Assembly (NCBI RefSeq): GCF_900107585.1
Contig: NZ_FNQM01000005.1
Location: 124,001 to 188,000 of the forward strand
DNA from: Rubrimonas cliftonensis
GTDB lineage: Bacteria > Pseudomonadota > Alphaproteobacteria > Rhodobacterales > Rhodobacteraceae
Length of the DNA: 64,000 nt
Direction: 5' to 3'
The translations under genes were made by a program, and so were the position numbers. A model generated the notes under the pieces. That model was not told the origin of the DNA. It did not search any database and worked only from the letters and a program-made list of their open reading frames with translations. Position 1 is the stretch's first letter, and every line of letters starts with the position of its first letter. Below, one piece after another: positions 47,547-57,388 of the stretch.

Positions 47547-48296
47547 TCAGTCGCGCACGCGGGCCAGGAACTGGCGCAGGCGCTCCGATTTCGGCGCGCC
47601 GAAGAGCGTCGCCGGAGGCCCCTCCTCCTCCACCACGCCCTGGTGGAGGAACACCACCCGGCTCGCGACCTCGCGGCAGAAGCCCATCTCGTGGGTGACG
47701 ATCAGCATGGTGCGCCCCTCCGCGGCGAGGTCGCGCATCACGCCCAGCACCTCGCCGACGAGTTCGGGGTCGAGCGCCGAGGTCGGCTCGTCGAACAGCA
47801 GCACATCCGGCTCCATGGCGAGCGCGCGGGCGATGGCGACGCGCTGCTGCTGGCCGCCGGAGAGCTGGATCGGGTAGGCGTGCGCCTTGTCGGGCAGGCC
47901 GACGCGCGCGAGCAGCGCCTCGGCCCGCTGCGTCGCCGCCGCCGCGCTCAGGCCCAGCACATGCACCGGCGCCTCGACCAGGTTCTCCAGCACCGTCATG
48001 TGCGACCACAGGTTGAAGCTCTGGAACACGAAGCCGACGCGCGCCCTGAGCCGCCTCAGCGCCGCCGCGTCGCGCCGCCCCGCGCCCAGCGCCACCCGCT
48101 CGCCGCCCACCGAGACCTCGCCGGCCTCCGGCGTCTCCAGAAGGTTGATGCAGCGCAGCAGCGTGGATTTTCCCGAGCCTGAGGCGCCGATCAGCGCGAT
48201 CACCTCGCCGCGCGCGGCCTCAAGCGACACGCCCTTCAGCACCTCGACCAGCCCGAAGCGCTTGCGGATGTTGCGGACGGAAAGCTGCGGCTCCAT
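47547..48296 (-). CDS. Amino acid ABC transporter ATPase (HisP-like)
   Basis: A 249-residue ATPase that energises the importer encoded downstream. Walker A is [11 protein letters not shown] near residue 37, the signature [15 protein letters not shown] is near 145, and Walker [14 protein letters not shown] follows. It is the first gene of the operon ATPase, binding protein, permease, permease; 145 bases separate it from the binding protein gene. It is divergent from prs. Confidence 0.93.
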   Translation of the reverse strand: MEPQLSVRNIRKRFGLVEVLKGVSLEAARGEVIALIGASGSGKSTLLRCINLLETPEAGEVSVGGERVALGAGRRDAAALRRLRARVGFVFQSFNLWSHMTVLENLVEAPVHVLGLSAAAATQRAEALLARVGLPDKAHAYPIQLSGGQQQRVAIARALAMEPDVLLFDEPTSALDPELVGEVLGVMRDLAAEGRTMLIVTHEMGFCREVASRVVFLHQGVVEEEGPPATLFGAPKSERLRQFLARVRD

Positions 48297-48424
48297 CGCC
48301 GCAATGCTTCACGCCCCGCGCCGCGCGTCAAGGCGCCCGGCGCGATGCTGCTATGCACAACCGCGCGCCGTTGATATGACGCGCGCGCGACATGCGGCCT
48401 TCGGGGGCCGAGGGGGAGGGCGCG

Positions 48425-49441
48425 ATGAAGGGCGACACGAACATGAAAATCCTCTCGGGCAACGGAAACCGGCCACTGGCCGAGGCCATCGCGCGGCGCA
48501 TCTCGGTCTATCGCGGCGGGTCCGTCGGCATCGCCGACGCGCGGGTGGAGCGGTTCTCCGACAAGGAGATCTTCGTGGAGGTGTTCGAGAACGTCCGCGG
48601 CGAGGACGTCTTCATCGTCCAGCCGACCTCGAACCCCGCCAACGACAACTTGATGGAGCTGCTGATCATGACCGACGCGCTGCGCCGCTCCTCGGCGCGG
48701 CGGGTGACGGCGGTCATCCCCTATTTCGGCTACGCGCGGCAGGACCGGCGGACGTCGGCGCGCACGCCGATTTCGGCCAAGCTGGTCGCCAACCTCATCG
48801 AAAAGGCGGGCGTCGACCGGGTGCTGACGATGGACCTGCACGCCGGCCAGATTCAGGGCTTCTTCGACCTTCCGGTGGACAACCTCTACGCGGCGCCGGT
48901 GTTCGCGCTCGACATCCGCCACCATTTTCAGAACGCCGAAGGGCTCATGGTGATCTCGCCCGACGTCGGCGGCGTGGTGCGCGCGCGCGATCTCGCCAAG
49001 CGCATCGGCGCGGGGCTCGCGGTCGTCGACAAGCGCCGCGCCGGCCCCAACGAGATCGAATCGATGACGGTCATCGGCGAGGTCGCCGGCAAGACCTGCC
49101 TGATCGTGGACGACATCTGCGACACGGCGGGGACGCTCTGCGCCGCCGCCAAGCTGCTGCGCGAAGAGGGGGCGACGGCCGTGCACGCCTACATCTCCCA
49201 CGGCGTGCTCTCGGGCCCGGCCCTTGAGCGGCTCGGCGGCTCGCTGCTCGACACCCTCGTCGTGACCGACAGCATCGAGCATTCGGCCGCCGTGCGCGCG
49301 GCGGAGAAGATCCGCGTCGTCTCGGTCGCGCCGCTCTTCGCGCAGGCGATCCTGAACGTCGGCAACGACACCTCCGTCTCGTCGCTGTTCCGCGAGGACA
49401 CGCTCGCGCCGATCTACGAGGCGCACTACCGATTCGCCTGA
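48425..49441 (+). CDS. prs: Ribose-phosphate pyrophosphokinase
   Basis: A 338-residue enzyme that makes PRPP from ribose 5-phosphate and ATP for nucleotide, His and Trp synthesis. The N-terminus carries [14 protein letters not shown], and the PRPP-binding motif [11 protein letters not shown] is near residue 228. The sequence YFGYARQDR is the ATP loop. GGGGAGGG precedes the ATG at 48425 closely; a Met at 48443 is an alternative. Confidence 0.96.
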   Translation: MKGDTNMKILSGNGNRPLAEAIARRISVYRGGSVGIADARVERFSDKEIFVEVFENVRGEDVFIVQPTSNPANDNLMELLIMTDALRRSSARRVTAVIPYFGYARQDRRTSARTPISAKLVANLIEKAGVDRVLTMDLHAGQIQGFFDLPVDNLYAAPVFALDIRHHFQNAEGLMVISPDVGGVVRARDLAKRIGAGLAVVDKRRAGPNEIESMTVIGEVAGKTCLIVDDICDTAGTLCAAAKLLREEGATAVHAYISHGVLSGPALERLGGSLLDTLVVTDSIEHSAAVRAAEKIRVVSVAPLFAQAILNVGNDTSVSSLFREDTLAPIYEAHYRFA

Positions 49442-49455
49442 CCGCGCGGAGCGGT

Positions 49456-49995
49456 TCAGTCGGCGGCGAGGTCCGGGGGCCAGGGGCGCTCGGCCTCAGC
49501 CGCGATCCATTTGGCCGCCCAGTCCGGCAGAGTCGGGGCCCAGTCGGGCCGGCCCATCGCCGTCAGCACGGTCGTTGGCGGCACGATGCGGCCCCTGCTG
49601 GTCACGGCGACCCGCATCAGCCCGGCGGACGCCGCCTCGCCGCGCACCACCATCGCCTGATGCATGTAGAACCAGCGCATGTCATGGCCGAGGCCGCGCG
49701 TGCGCAGGCTGATGCGGTCGAACGCGCGCACGCGCCGGCGGTAGCGCACCGAGGCGCCGCCCACCGCGAAGCCCCAGCCGTGGCTTCGGGCGTGCCGACT
49801 CAGCCCGATACGGGCGGCGTGATCGAGCCGGCCGAGATCGTAGAGCGTCAGCACGCGCCCGTTGTTCATCTCCGCGAACATGTCGAGATCCCACGGCCAG
49901 CAGGTCAGGTGGAGCGTCGCGACCTCCTCGAGGGCGAGCGGCTCCTTGCGCCGGGCGGCGGCGGCGACAATGGCGAGGCGGACGAACGGATACAT
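49456..49995 (-). CDS. Hotdog-fold acyl-CoA thioesterase family protein
   Basis: A 179-residue protein. TCWPWDLDMFAEMNNGRVLTLYDLGR near residue 35 fits the active helix of 4HBT-type thioesterases, and ASVRYRRRVRAFDRI follows on the central sheet. Members split acyl-CoA or acyl-ACP thioesters. Substrate unknown. The ATG at 49995 gives a natural N-terminus (MYPFVRLAIVAA); a GTG at 50013 is in frame. It converges with prs and follows the LysR gene on the same strand. Confidence 0.82.
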   Translation of the reverse strand: MYPFVRLAIVAAAARRKEPLALEEVATLHLTCWPWDLDMFAEMNNGRVLTLYDLGRLDHAARIGLSRHARSHGWGFAVGGASVRYRRRVRAFDRISLRTRGLGHDMRWFYMHQAMVVRGEAASAGLMRVAVTSRGRIVPPTTVLTAMGRPDWAPTLPDWAAKWIAAEAERPWPPDLAAD

Positions 49996-50044
49996 GCCGC
50001 AGTGATGCTGCACCGCAGCGAAGTCCGCAAGCCGTGACGCGCCG

Positions 50045-50956
50045 TCAGGCCCCGGCGTCCGCCTGCCGCCAGAGCGGCGCGGCCCCGAAGGTCTCCACGA
50101 GGAAGTCGACGAACACGCGCACGCGCGGCAGCAGGTGGCGGCGGTCGGCGTAGAGGGCGACGATGTCGGTGTCCTCGCTGGCGTAGTCGGGCAGCAGATG
50201 CGCGAGCCTGCCGGCCCGGATGTCGTCGCCGATGAGATACTCCGGCAGCCGGGCGACCCCGAGGCCGGCGAGCACGGCGTGGCGCAGGGCGTCGGCGCTC
50301 GACGCCTCGAAATTGCCGCGCAGCGGGACCACGCCGCCGTCGGCGCCCTTCAGACCCCAGTCGTTCCACTGCTGGAGCGACATGAGGCGCAGCACGTTCG
50401 CGCGGGCGAAGTCCTCCGGCCTCTCGAACGGGCCGTTCGCGGCGACATAGGACGGCGCCGCGATGATGATCCTGCGGTTGCGCGCGAGCCGGCGCACGAT
50501 CACGTCGCCGTCGCCGATCTGCTCGGTGAAGCTGAGCGCGACGTCGACGGCGCCGAGGTCCACCGGGCGGTCGCCCAGTTCGAGCGCCACGCGCAGGTCG
50601 GGGTATTGCGCGAGAAAGGCCGGCAGGCGGGGGATCAGCTGCGCCTTCGCGAGCGCGACGGTCGCCGCGACCCGCAGCGTGCCGCGCGGCGCGGCGCCGT
50701 GTTCGCCAAGGCTCGCCTCGGCCTCCGCGACCCGGGCCGCCACGTCGGCGCAGCGGTGGTAGAAGGCGGCCCCGGCCTCGGTCAGCGACACGCCGCCCTG
50801 CCCGCGCGTCAGCAGGCGCACGCCCAGCCTGTCCTCCAGCGCGCCCATCTGCTTGCTGACGGCCGAATGGGCGTGCCCGGCGCGCCGGGCGGCTTCGGAG
50901 AAGCTTCCCGCGTCCACCACATGCGCGAAGAGGATCATCTGCGCCGAGAGGTCCAT
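50045..50956 (-). CDS. LysR-family transcriptional regulator
   Basis: A 303-residue regulator. The winged helix-turn-helix is at residues about 3-62 (FAHVVDAGSFSEAARRAGHAHSAVSKQ would be the core; only its type matters), followed by a linker helix and a periplasmic-binding-protein-like effector domain. The sequence fits the CrgA/DmlR-like group, whose targets are often divergent neighbours. An inverted repeat 21 bases upstream of the ATG may be its own operator. The effector is unknown. Confidence 0.9.
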   Translation of the reverse strand: MDLSAQMILFAHVVDAGSFSEAARRAGHAHSAVSKQMGALEDRLGVRLLTRGQGGVSLTEAGAAFYHRCADVAARVAEAEASLGEHGAAPRGTLRVAATVALAKAQLIPRLPAFLAQYPDLRVALELGDRPVDLGAVDVALSFTEQIGDGDVIVRRLARNRRIIIAAPSYVAANGPFERPEDFARANVLRLMSLQQWNDWGLKGADGGVVPLRGNFEASSADALRHAVLAGLGVARLPEYLIGDDIRAGRLAHLLPDYASEDTDIVALYADRRHLLPRVRVFVDFLVETFGAAPLWRQADAGA

Positions 50957-50976
50957 GGTTCGGCCCTGTTCCATCT

Positions 50977-51007
50977 GGTGACGGCTGGTGTCACCGCCCA
51001 ACCTATA
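50977..51007 (-). promoter_or_regulatory. Inverted repeat and -10 element before the LysR gene
   Basis: GGTGAC (50977-50982) and GTCACC (50990-50995) form a perfect 6-base inverted repeat with a 7-base spacer, the usual form of a LysR box. On the minus strand TATAGG (51002-51007) could be the -10 of the LysR gene, with no clear -35. The rest of the 272-base gap to 51228 shows no further gene. Confidence 0.4.
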
Positions 51008-51228
51008 CGGTTTGTTAGGCTCCTTCGCTATCTTGTGCAGTGCAACAGAGGAGCGGCGAGCGCTCCCCGGGAAACCGCCAGGGGCACGAGGCGTCGACCG
51101 ATGCGCGGTCGTCGCGATGGCGGGCGAGAAGCCCCGCCGAGGCCCTGCGCCATGTGGGCGCAGCAGGTGGAACCGGCCCCGACCGGGGGCTGCAGGCGCA
51201 ATTGGCCCATCGGGCCAGGGAGCAGAAG

Positions 51229-51456
51229 ATGAACGTGCAAGCATATCGTCGCGCCGGTCTGGCGCAGGATTTCGGAACCATCCTCGGTCCAATCCGCGCT
51301 CTCCGCGCCCATGTCGAGGACTGGGCGCGCCGCCGCGAGGCCTATCACGAGACGTTGGCGGAGCTGTCGGCGCTGAGCGACCGCGATCTCGCCGACATCG
51401 GGTTCCATCGCAGCGACCTGCCTCGGGTAGCGCGCGAAGCGGCGGCGCTGTCATGA
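51229..51456 (+). CDS. DUF1127-type small protein, first of a pair
   Basis: A 75-residue protein. The C-terminal half has the DUF1127/YjiS signature: ELSALSDRDLADIGFHRSDLPRVARE. Small DUF1127 proteins bind RNA or control metabolism in some alphaproteobacteria, but the role here is unknown. AGGGAG lies seven bases before the ATG. Its stop overlaps the next gene as ATGA. Confidence 0.85.
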   Translation: MNVQAYRRAGLAQDFGTILGPIRALRAHVEDWARRREAYHETLAELSALSDRDLADIGFHRSDLPRVAREAAALS

Positions 51457-51656
51457 GCGCCGCGACGCTGGGCCGCGCCGGGGCCGCGAACGCCGGCGAG
51501 GGCCGCGCATGGCTGCGCAAGGTCTGGATGCGCTTCCAGCGCGCCCGCCTCGAGGCCGCCATGCGCGGCTTCACCGACGCGCAGCTCGCCCAGATCGGCG
51601 TTACGCGCGAGGGCGTCGCCGAGCACGCCCGCCAGCTGGTCGAAGAGCGCGGCTGA
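51453..51656 (+). CDS. DUF1127-like small protein, second of a pair
   Basis: A 67-residue protein. The end GFTDAQLAQIGVTREGVAEHARQLVEER keeps the D-x-x-L-x-x-I-G pattern of DUF1127, with a basic helix before it (WMRFQRARLEAAMR). Co-translated with the first DUF1127 gene through an ATGA overlap; trpC starts 42 bases further on. Confidence 0.78.
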   Translation: MSAATLGRAGAANAGEGRAWLRKVWMRFQRARLEAAMRGFTDAQLAQIGVTREGVAEHARQLVEERG

Positions 51657-51698
51657 GCCGGCTTGGCGCTGGGCCGCCGCCCGGCTAGAAGGGCGGGC

Positions 51699-52502
51699 AT
51701 GGACAACGTGCTCGCCCGCATCCGCGCCTACAAGCTTGAGGAGATCGCCGCCGCGAAGGCGGCCGTCCCTGAAAGAACCCTGCGCGCGGCGGCCGCCGAC
51801 GCGTCGCCGCCGCGCCCCTTCGCCGCCGCCCTGCGCGCGGCCGAGGCAGCAGGCTACGGCCTGATCGCCGAGATCAAGAAGGCGAGCCCCTCCAAGGGGC
51901 TGATCCGCGCCGACTTCGAGCCGGCGTCGCTCGCCCGGGCCTATGCCGAGGGCGGCGCGACCTGCCTCAGCGTGCTCACCGACACGCCGTCCTTCCAGGG
52001 CGCGCCAGAGTATCTGCGCGCCGCGCGCGCGGCGGTCCCGCTGCCCTGCCTGCGCAAGGACTTCCTGCACGATCCCTATCAGGTGATCGAGGCGCGGGCC
52101 TGGGGCGCCGACTGCATCCTCGTCATCCTCGCCGCGGTCGACGACGCGATGGCGCGCGAGCTGGCTGACGCGGCGCGCGCCTTCGGCATGGACGCGCTGG
52201 TGGAGGTTCACGACGCCGACGAGATGGCGCGCGCCCGGGCGCTGGGCGCGGATTTCGTGGGCGTCAACAACCGCGACCTGCGCAGCTTCGTCACCGACAT
52301 CGCCACGACAGAGCGCCTCGCGCCGCTGGCGCCGGAAGGCGCGCTGCTGGTCGCTGAGTCCGGGCTCGGCGCGCCGGCCGATCTGGCGCGCCTCGCCCGC
52401 GCCGGCGCGCGCAGCTTCCTGATCGGCGAGAGCCTGATGCGCGCCGACGACGTGGCGGCGGCGACGCGCGCGATCCTCGCCCAGGCCCCCGCGCCGGCAT
52501 GA
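51699..52502 (+). CDS. trpC: Indole-3-glycerol-phosphate synthase
   Basis: A 267-residue TIM-barrel enzyme of tryptophan synthesis. The Lys-rich active-site loop [10 protein letters not shown] is near residue 55, and [10 protein letters not shown] with SGLG near residue 225 completes the phosphate site. It is followed by moaC with a four-base overlap. In most Rhodobacterales trpG and trpD precede it; here two DUF1127 genes do. Confidence 0.96.
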   Translation: MDNVLARIRAYKLEEIAAAKAAVPERTLRAAAADASPPRPFAAALRAAEAAGYGLIAEIKKASPSKGLIRADFEPASLARAYAEGGATCLSVLTDTPSFQGAPEYLRAARAAVPLPCLRKDFLHDPYQVIEARAWGADCILVILAAVDDAMARELADAARAFGMDALVEVHDADEMARARALGADFVGVNNRDLRSFVTDIATTERLAPLAPEGALLVAESGLGAPADLARLARAGARSFLIGESLMRADDVAAATRAILAQAPAPA

Positions 52503-52984
52503 GCGGGCTCACACATTTCGACGCCAAGGGCGACGCCCACATGGTCGACGTCTCCGGCAAGGACGTCACCAGCCGCACCGCGACCGCCCGCGGCGCCGTC
52601 CTGATGGCGCCGGAGACGCTGGCGCTCGTCACGGAGAACCGCGCGAAGAAGGGCGACGTGCTCGCGGTCGCGCGGCTCGCCGGGATCATGGCGGCCAAGC
52701 GCACGGCCGATCTCGTGCCGCTCTGCCACCCGCTGATGCTCTCGAAAGTGACGGTGGAGCTGACGCCGCGCCTGACTGGCGAAGGCGAGGCCCGCGTCGA
52801 GATCGAGGCGACCGTGCGCGTCGAGGGCCGCACCGGCGTCGAGATGGAGGCGCTGACGGCGGTTTCGGTCGCGGCGCTGACGGTCTATGACATGCTCAAG
52901 GCGACGGACAAGGCGATGCGCCTGACCGACATCCGGCTGGTCCACAAGGACGGCGGGCGCTCGGGCGCCTTCCACGCGACGTGA
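52499..52984 (+). CDS. moaC: Cyclic pyranopterin monophosphate synthase MoaC
   Basis: A 161-residue enzyme that with MoaA makes cyclic pyranopterin monophosphate, the first molybdenum cofactor intermediate. It starts [18 protein letters not shown] and has [10 protein letters not shown] near residue 76 and the C-terminal [24 protein letters not shown] overlap with trpC, GTGA overlap with moeA. Confidence 0.96.
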   Translation: MSGLTHFDAKGDAHMVDVSGKDVTSRTATARGAVLMAPETLALVTENRAKKGDVLAVARLAGIMAAKRTADLVPLCHPLMLSKVTVELTPRLTGEGEARVEIEATVRVEGRTGVEMEALTAVSVAALTVYDMLKATDKAMRLTDIRLVHKDGGRSGAFHAT

Positions 52985-54177
52985 GCGCCGCGCCGCTGCT
53001 GACCGTGCCGGAGGCGCTCGCGCGCGTTCTCGCGCTGCTGGCGCCCGTCGGTGTCGAGACCGTCGGGTTGAGCGAGGCGGCGGGCCGCGTGCTGGCGCAA
53101 CCCGCCGTCGCACGCCGCGCGCAGCCGCCCTTCGACGCCTCGGCGATGGACGGCTACGCCGTGCGCGCGGCCGAGGCGACGCCGGGCGCGCGCCTGCGCG
53201 TCGTGGGGGAGGCGCCGGCGGGTCGCGCCTGGACCGGCGACCTCGGGCCGGGCGAGGCGCTGCGCATCTTCACCGGCGCGCCGCTGCCGGCCGGCGCGGA
53301 CGCCGTGCTCATCCAGGAGAACGCTCGGGCCGAGGGCGACGCCGTGTTCTGCCTCGAAGCCGTGGCGCCAGGCGCATGGGTGCGCCCGGCGGGGTTCGAT
53401 TTCGGGCCGGGAGCGTCGCTCCCCGCGCCGCGGCGGCTCTCGCCGGCGGACATCGCCGCGCTCGCCGCGATGAACCTGCCGGAGGTCGTCGTGCGCCGGC
53501 GGCCGCGCGTGGCGCTGGTGCCGACCGGGGACGAGCTGGTGGAGGTCGGGGCGGCGCCGGCCGCCGACCAGATCGTGGCCTCCAGCGGCCATGGCCTCGC
53601 CGCGCTGCTGGCGGGTTTCGGCGCCGCGCCGGACCTCAGGCCCATCGCGCCTGACCGCGTTCCCGCGCTCGGCGCGGCGCTGCGGGCCGCCGCCGGGAAC
53701 GCCGACCTGATCGTGACGCTCGGCGGCGCCTCGGTCGGCGACCATGATCTCGTGCGCGGGGTGGTCGGCGACGCCGCGCTGAGCTTCTACAAGGTGGCGA
53801 TGCGGCCCGGAAAACCGCTGATGGCCGGGCGTTTCGCAGGCGTCCCGATCGTCGGCCTGCCTGGCAACCCGGTCTCTGCGATGGTGTGCTGCCACATCTT
53901 CCTGCGTTCCGCGATCGACGCCCTGCTCGGTCTGCCGGCGGGGCCGGCGGGTCGGCGCGAGGCGATCCTCGCGGCGCCGGCCCCGGCGGAGGGGCCGCGC
54001 GAGCACTATGCGCGCGCGGCGGTCGAGAGCGACGGCCGGGTGCGCCTGTTCGAGAATCAGGACAGTTCCGCGCAGATGCTGCTCGCCGGCGCCGACGTTC
54101 TGGCGGTGCGCCCGGCGAACGCGCCGGCGGCCGCCGAGGGCGACGCCATCGAGGTTGTCCCGCTGCGAAGCGCTTGA
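52981..54177 (+). CDS. moeA: Molybdopterin molybdenumtransferase MoeA
   Basis: A 398-residue enzyme that inserts molybdenum into adenylated molybdopterin. Conserved segments are [13 protein letters not shown] near residue 43, [32 protein letters not shown] and [11 protein letters not shown]. The GTG at 52981 overlaps moaC. The lexA promoter begins inside its last codons. Confidence 0.96.
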   Translation: MSAAPLLTVPEALARVLALLAPVGVETVGLSEAAGRVLAQPAVARRAQPPFDASAMDGYAVRAAEATPGARLRVVGEAPAGRAWTGDLGPGEALRIFTGAPLPAGADAVLIQENARAEGDAVFCLEAVAPGAWVRPAGFDFGPGASLPAPRRLSPADIAALAAMNLPEVVVRRRPRVALVPTGDELVEVGAAPAADQIVASSGHGLAALLAGFGAAPDLRPIAPDRVPALGAALRAAAGNADLIVTLGGASVGDHDLVRGVVGDAALSFYKVAMRPGKPLMAGRFAGVPIVGLPGNPVSAMVCCHIFLRSAIDALLGLPAGPAGRREAILAAPAPAEGPREHYARAAVESDGRVRLFENQDSSAQMLLAGADVLAVRPANAPAAAEGDAIEVVPLRSA

Positions 54178-54213
54178 CGCAATAAAGGAACGGCGGTAGA
54201 ACTCAAGCGGAAC
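54174..54213 (+). promoter_or_regulatory. lexA promoter with SOS box over the -10
   Basis: TTGACG (54174-54179) and TAGAAC (54197-54202) are 17 bases apart. GAAC-N7-GAAC (54199-54213), the alphaproteobacterial SOS box read as GTTC-N7-GTTC on the other strand, covers the -10 element. LexA binding here would block its own promoter. Confidence 0.8.
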
Positions 54214-54235
54214 GAAACCGGATGGAGGGTGCGCC

Positions 54236-54943
54236 GTGCTGACCAGGAAACAGCTTGAGCTGCTGCGGTTCATCCATCAGAGAACCCAGCGCGACGGCGT
54301 GTCGCCCTCCTTCGACGAGATGAAGGAGGCGCTCGATCTGAGGTCCAAGTCAGGCATCCACCGCCTCATCACCGCGCTCGAGGAGCGCGGCTTCATCCGG
54401 CGGCTGGCGCATCGCGCGCGCGCCGTGGAAGTCATCCGTCTGCCCGACGCGATGGAGACGGAGCGGCCCGGCTTCAGCCCGAGGGTGATTGCAGGCGGCG
54501 CCCGGGCGCGCGAGAGCGCGGCTTCGCCCGGCCCGCGGATGGACGTGGAGACCGAGAGCGTGGCCGTGCCGCTGGTGGGCCGCATCGCCGCCGGCGCCCC
54601 GATCGAGGCGCTCGAACACCGCGAGCGGGGCGTCGGCGTGCCGAGCGGCATGCTGTCGCCGGGGGCCGAGCACTTCGCGCTGGAGGTGAAGGGCGATTCG
54701 ATGATCGACGCCGGCATTTTCGACGGCGATCTCGTGGTGATCCGCAGTCAGGACGTGGCCGACGACGGCGACATCGTGGTGGCGTTGATCGACGACGGCG
54801 AGGCGACGCTCAAGCGGCTGCGACGGCAGGGCAGGGGGCGCGTGGCGCTGGAGGCCGCCAACCCGCGCTACGAGACCCGCATTCTCGCGGCGGATAAAGT
54901 GAAGATCCAGGGAAGGCTCGTCGGCCTGATCCGCACCTACTGA
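54236..54943 (+). CDS. lexA: SOS repressor LexA
   Basis: A 235-residue repressor that cleaves itself when RecA is active. The winged helix-turn-helix is at residues 1-65. The self-cleavage site is Ala119-Gly120 in RIAAGAP, and the catalytic pair is Ser155 (GDSMID) and Lys193 (ATLKRL). The GTG at 54236 follows GGAGGG. The linker between domains (residues about 75-105) is longer than in E. coli. The 3' end overlaps comEC by seven bases. Confidence 0.97.
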   Translation: MLTRKQLELLRFIHQRTQRDGVSPSFDEMKEALDLRSKSGIHRLITALEERGFIRRLAHRARAVEVIRLPDAMETERPGFSPRVIAGGARARESAASPGPRMDVETESVAVPLVGRIAAGAPIEALEHRERGVGVPSGMLSPGAEHFALEVKGDSMIDAGIFDGDLVVIRSQDVADDGDIVVALIDDGEATLKRLRRQGRGRVALEAANPRYETRILAADKVKIQGRLVGLIRTY

Positions 54944-57357
54944 TCGTCTGCGGAGCCGGCGGCGCGGGCCGCTCCCGACCAGAGCCGCCCCGGCTTCCGG
55001 ATGGTCCGCAGCGCCATCGCCGGCGGATCCGCTGAGGTCGGTCGCGCGCTCCGTTCGTCTGCGGCCGCGCCGCCGGTCGAGGACGGCGGGTGCCGGGTGG
55101 GCGAAGGTCGGGCTGGCTCTTGCCGGATCGGAGCGGGGGGCGTCGTCCGCGGCGAGCCGACCTCGTCGGCGGCGCCGCCCTTCAGGGACGTCCGCGCGGC
55201 CCCGACGACAGACTGGCTCGGCGAGGCCGACTGCGCGTCAGGATCCGAAGCGACGGGGCGTCCGACGAGCGGGCCTGTCCCGGCGAGGGCGCGGCGGTCG
55301 ATGACGCCGCAGGCATCCGGCGTCACCAGCCATGCGACGCCCTCCATGGACGCCGCCGACAGAGCCTGAACACCGCCTCGCGTCGACTCGGGAGCGGCGG
55401 CCCAAGGCGCGACGACCACCGTGGCGGGTCCGCACAGGCGGTCGAGCGCCCGGCGGCTCAGGCGGCCGCCCTGCCACACCACGACGCGCCAGCCAGTGTC
55501 GAGCGCCGCGCGCGGGGCCGGCCCGTCCTCGTCGAAGCCGGGCGCGTCGTCGCCCAGCGCGCCGTCGCGCCGCAGCCATGTCGCGCGTGCGAAGTCGCCG
55601 CCTCGGCCCTGCTGCACCGCGCGCCCCGCAGCCGTCATGGCCGCGACGGATCCATCCTCGGCGATGATGAGCGGCGGCCGCGGCGCCGGCGCCGCCCAGA
55701 CGGCGCCCGCCAGCGCCAGAACGGGCAGCCCCGCAAGGCGCAGCCGGCTGCGCCAGAGGCAGAGCCAGAGCCCCCCGGCGGTGGTCAGCCACAGCGCCGA
55801 CGGCGGGGCGGCGGGAACGGCGCGGACAGCGCCCTCCAGACTCGCCGTCCACCGCGCCACGGCGAGGATGCCCTCGATCCCGGCGCCCGCCGCGGTGAGC
55901 GCCGGCTCTTCCCAGCCGAGAGGGGCGAGAAGGGCGGCGGCGGCGAGAGACGGGGCCACCAGCAACCCCATCAGCGGCACGCCCCCGAGATTCGCGAGAA
56001 GGCCGTAGGTCGCGGCGCGGTTGAAGTGGAACGCGGCGAAGGGCGCGGTCGCGAGCCCCGCGATGAGGCTCGTCGCGACCAGCCCCACGACATAGCGCCC
56101 GACGACGACCGCCGCGCCGCGGCGCCTGCGCGTCGTCAATCGCTCCCGCGCCGCCTCATACGCCGCCACCAGCGCGACGGTGGCGGCGAAGGACATCTGG
56201 AAGCCGACCGAGAGCACCGTCTCCGGCGCGAGCAGCAGCACCACCCACGCCGCGAGCGCCAGCCCCCTCAGCGTCACCGCCGACCGCCCCGCTAGCACCG
56301 CAGAGAGTGCGACGGCGGCCATGACGAAGGCGCGTTGCGTCGCCACCGAAGCCCCCGAGGCCAGGAGGTAGCACAGGGCGGCCGCCAGCGCCGCGACGGC
56401 CGCGACGTCGCGCGCGGCGACCCGCGCCGCGAGCGGCCCCGCCGCAGCGCCGCTTGCGGCGAGCGCCAGCCGAACGCCGCCGAAGACCAGCCCGCAGACG
56501 ATGGCCATGTGCAGGCCCGAGATCGCCAGCAGATGCGCCAGCCCGCTGTCGCGCAGCGCCTCCAGCGCGTCCACCGGAAGGCCGGCGCGGTCTCCGGTCA
56601 CGATCGCGGCGGCGAAGGCCCCGGCCTCGCCCGGCAGCCGTGCGCGAAGCCCGTCGCCCAGCCGCGCGCGGGCCTGCGACAGCGCCTCGCCGAGCGCCGC
56701 AAGCTGGCCCGCAGCCGGCGCGTCCGGCAGGCGCGCAAGCCGCCCGCGGGCGACGCCGACGCCGCCCAGCCGCTCGAACCAGGCCGCACGGGCGAAGTCG
56801 AAGGCGCCCGGCTCGACCGGTCCGCCCGGAGGGCGCAGCAGCGCCAGCACCGAGACGCGGTCGCCCGGCGACACCCCGTCGGCCGCGGTTTCCGAGAGCA
56901 GGGTGACGCGCACCCGCGCCGGCGTCTCGGCGGGCGCCAGACCCCAGATCCGCAGGTCGCCGAAGGTGATCCGGGGGCGGCCGGCGGCGGACTGCGATAG
57001 CGCCTCGACCCTGCCCTCGACGAGCCCCTCATGCTCGGCGAAAAGCACCGGCGCCGCAACCGCATGCGCCCTCAGCCCCGCCCAGCCGAAGCCGGCGAGC
57101 AGGCAGGCCAACGCGACCGCCCCGGCAAGCCGCGCCTCGCCTCCGCTCCGCGCCGCGACGAGCAGCGCAGCGGCGCCGGCCAGCGCGGCGAACAGCGCGA
57201 CAAGGCTTGGCTCGGCCGGCGCGAGCACATAGGACTGCACGCCGAGGCCGAAGAGCACCGGCGTCCAGAGCGGCGCGCGCCGCCGCTCCTGCGCCCACAG
57301 GGCCGCGCCGAAAGCCGCGCCGGCGGCTGGCGTCTTGGTCTCGGCGGCTGCGTTCAT
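54937..57357 (-). CDS. comEC: ComEC/Rec2-family membrane protein
   Basis: An 806-residue membrane protein. N-terminal helices and an OB-like DUF4131 region (residues about 30-210) are followed by the competence domain with [11 protein letters not shown] near residue 290 and about eight more helices. The DNA-binding metallo-beta-lactamase domain is missing or unrecognisable; after the last helix come about 200 residues, the last 100 rich in Pro, Ser and Ala. In competent bacteria ComEC is the DNA uptake channel. The ATG at 57357 is 31 bases from the divergent gltX start. Confidence 0.88.
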   Translation of the reverse strand: MNAAAETKTPAAGAAFGAALWAQERRRAPLWTPVLFGLGVQSYVLAPAEPSLVALFAALAGAAALLVAARSGGEARLAGAVALACLLAGFGWAGLRAHAVAAPVLFAEHEGLVEGRVEALSQSAAGRPRITFGDLRIWGLAPAETPARVRVTLLSETAADGVSPGDRVSVLALLRPPGGPVEPGAFDFARAAWFERLGGVGVARGRLARLPDAPAAGQLAALGEALSQARARLGDGLRARLPGEAGAFAAAIVTGDRAGLPVDALEALRDSGLAHLLAISGLHMAIVCGLVFGGVRLALAASGAAAGPLAARVAARDVAAVAALAAALCYLLASGASVATQRAFVMAAVALSAVLAGRSAVTLRGLALAAWVVLLLAPETVLSVGFQMSFAATVALVAAYEAARERLTTRRRRGAAVVVGRYVVGLVATSLIAGLATAPFAAFHFNRAATYGLLANLGGVPLMGLLVAPSLAAAALLAPLGWEEPALTAAGAGIEGILAVARWTASLEGAVRAVPAAPPSALWLTTAGGLWLCLWRSRLRLAGLPVLALAGAVWAAPAPRPPLIIAEDGSVAAMTAAGRAVQQGRGGDFARATWLRRDGALGDDAPGFDEDGPAPRAALDTGWRVVVWQGGRLSRRALDRLCGPATVVVAPWAAAPESTRGGVQALSAASMEGVAWLVTPDACGVIDRRALAGTGPLVGRPVASDPDAQSASPSQSVVGAARTSLKGGAADEVGSPRTTPPAPIRQEPARPSPTRHPPSSTGGAAADERSARPTSADPPAMALRTIRKPGRLWSGAARAAGSADDQ

Positions 57358-57388
57358 GCTGACGGCGGATCTCCGGGGGAAGTCGAGA

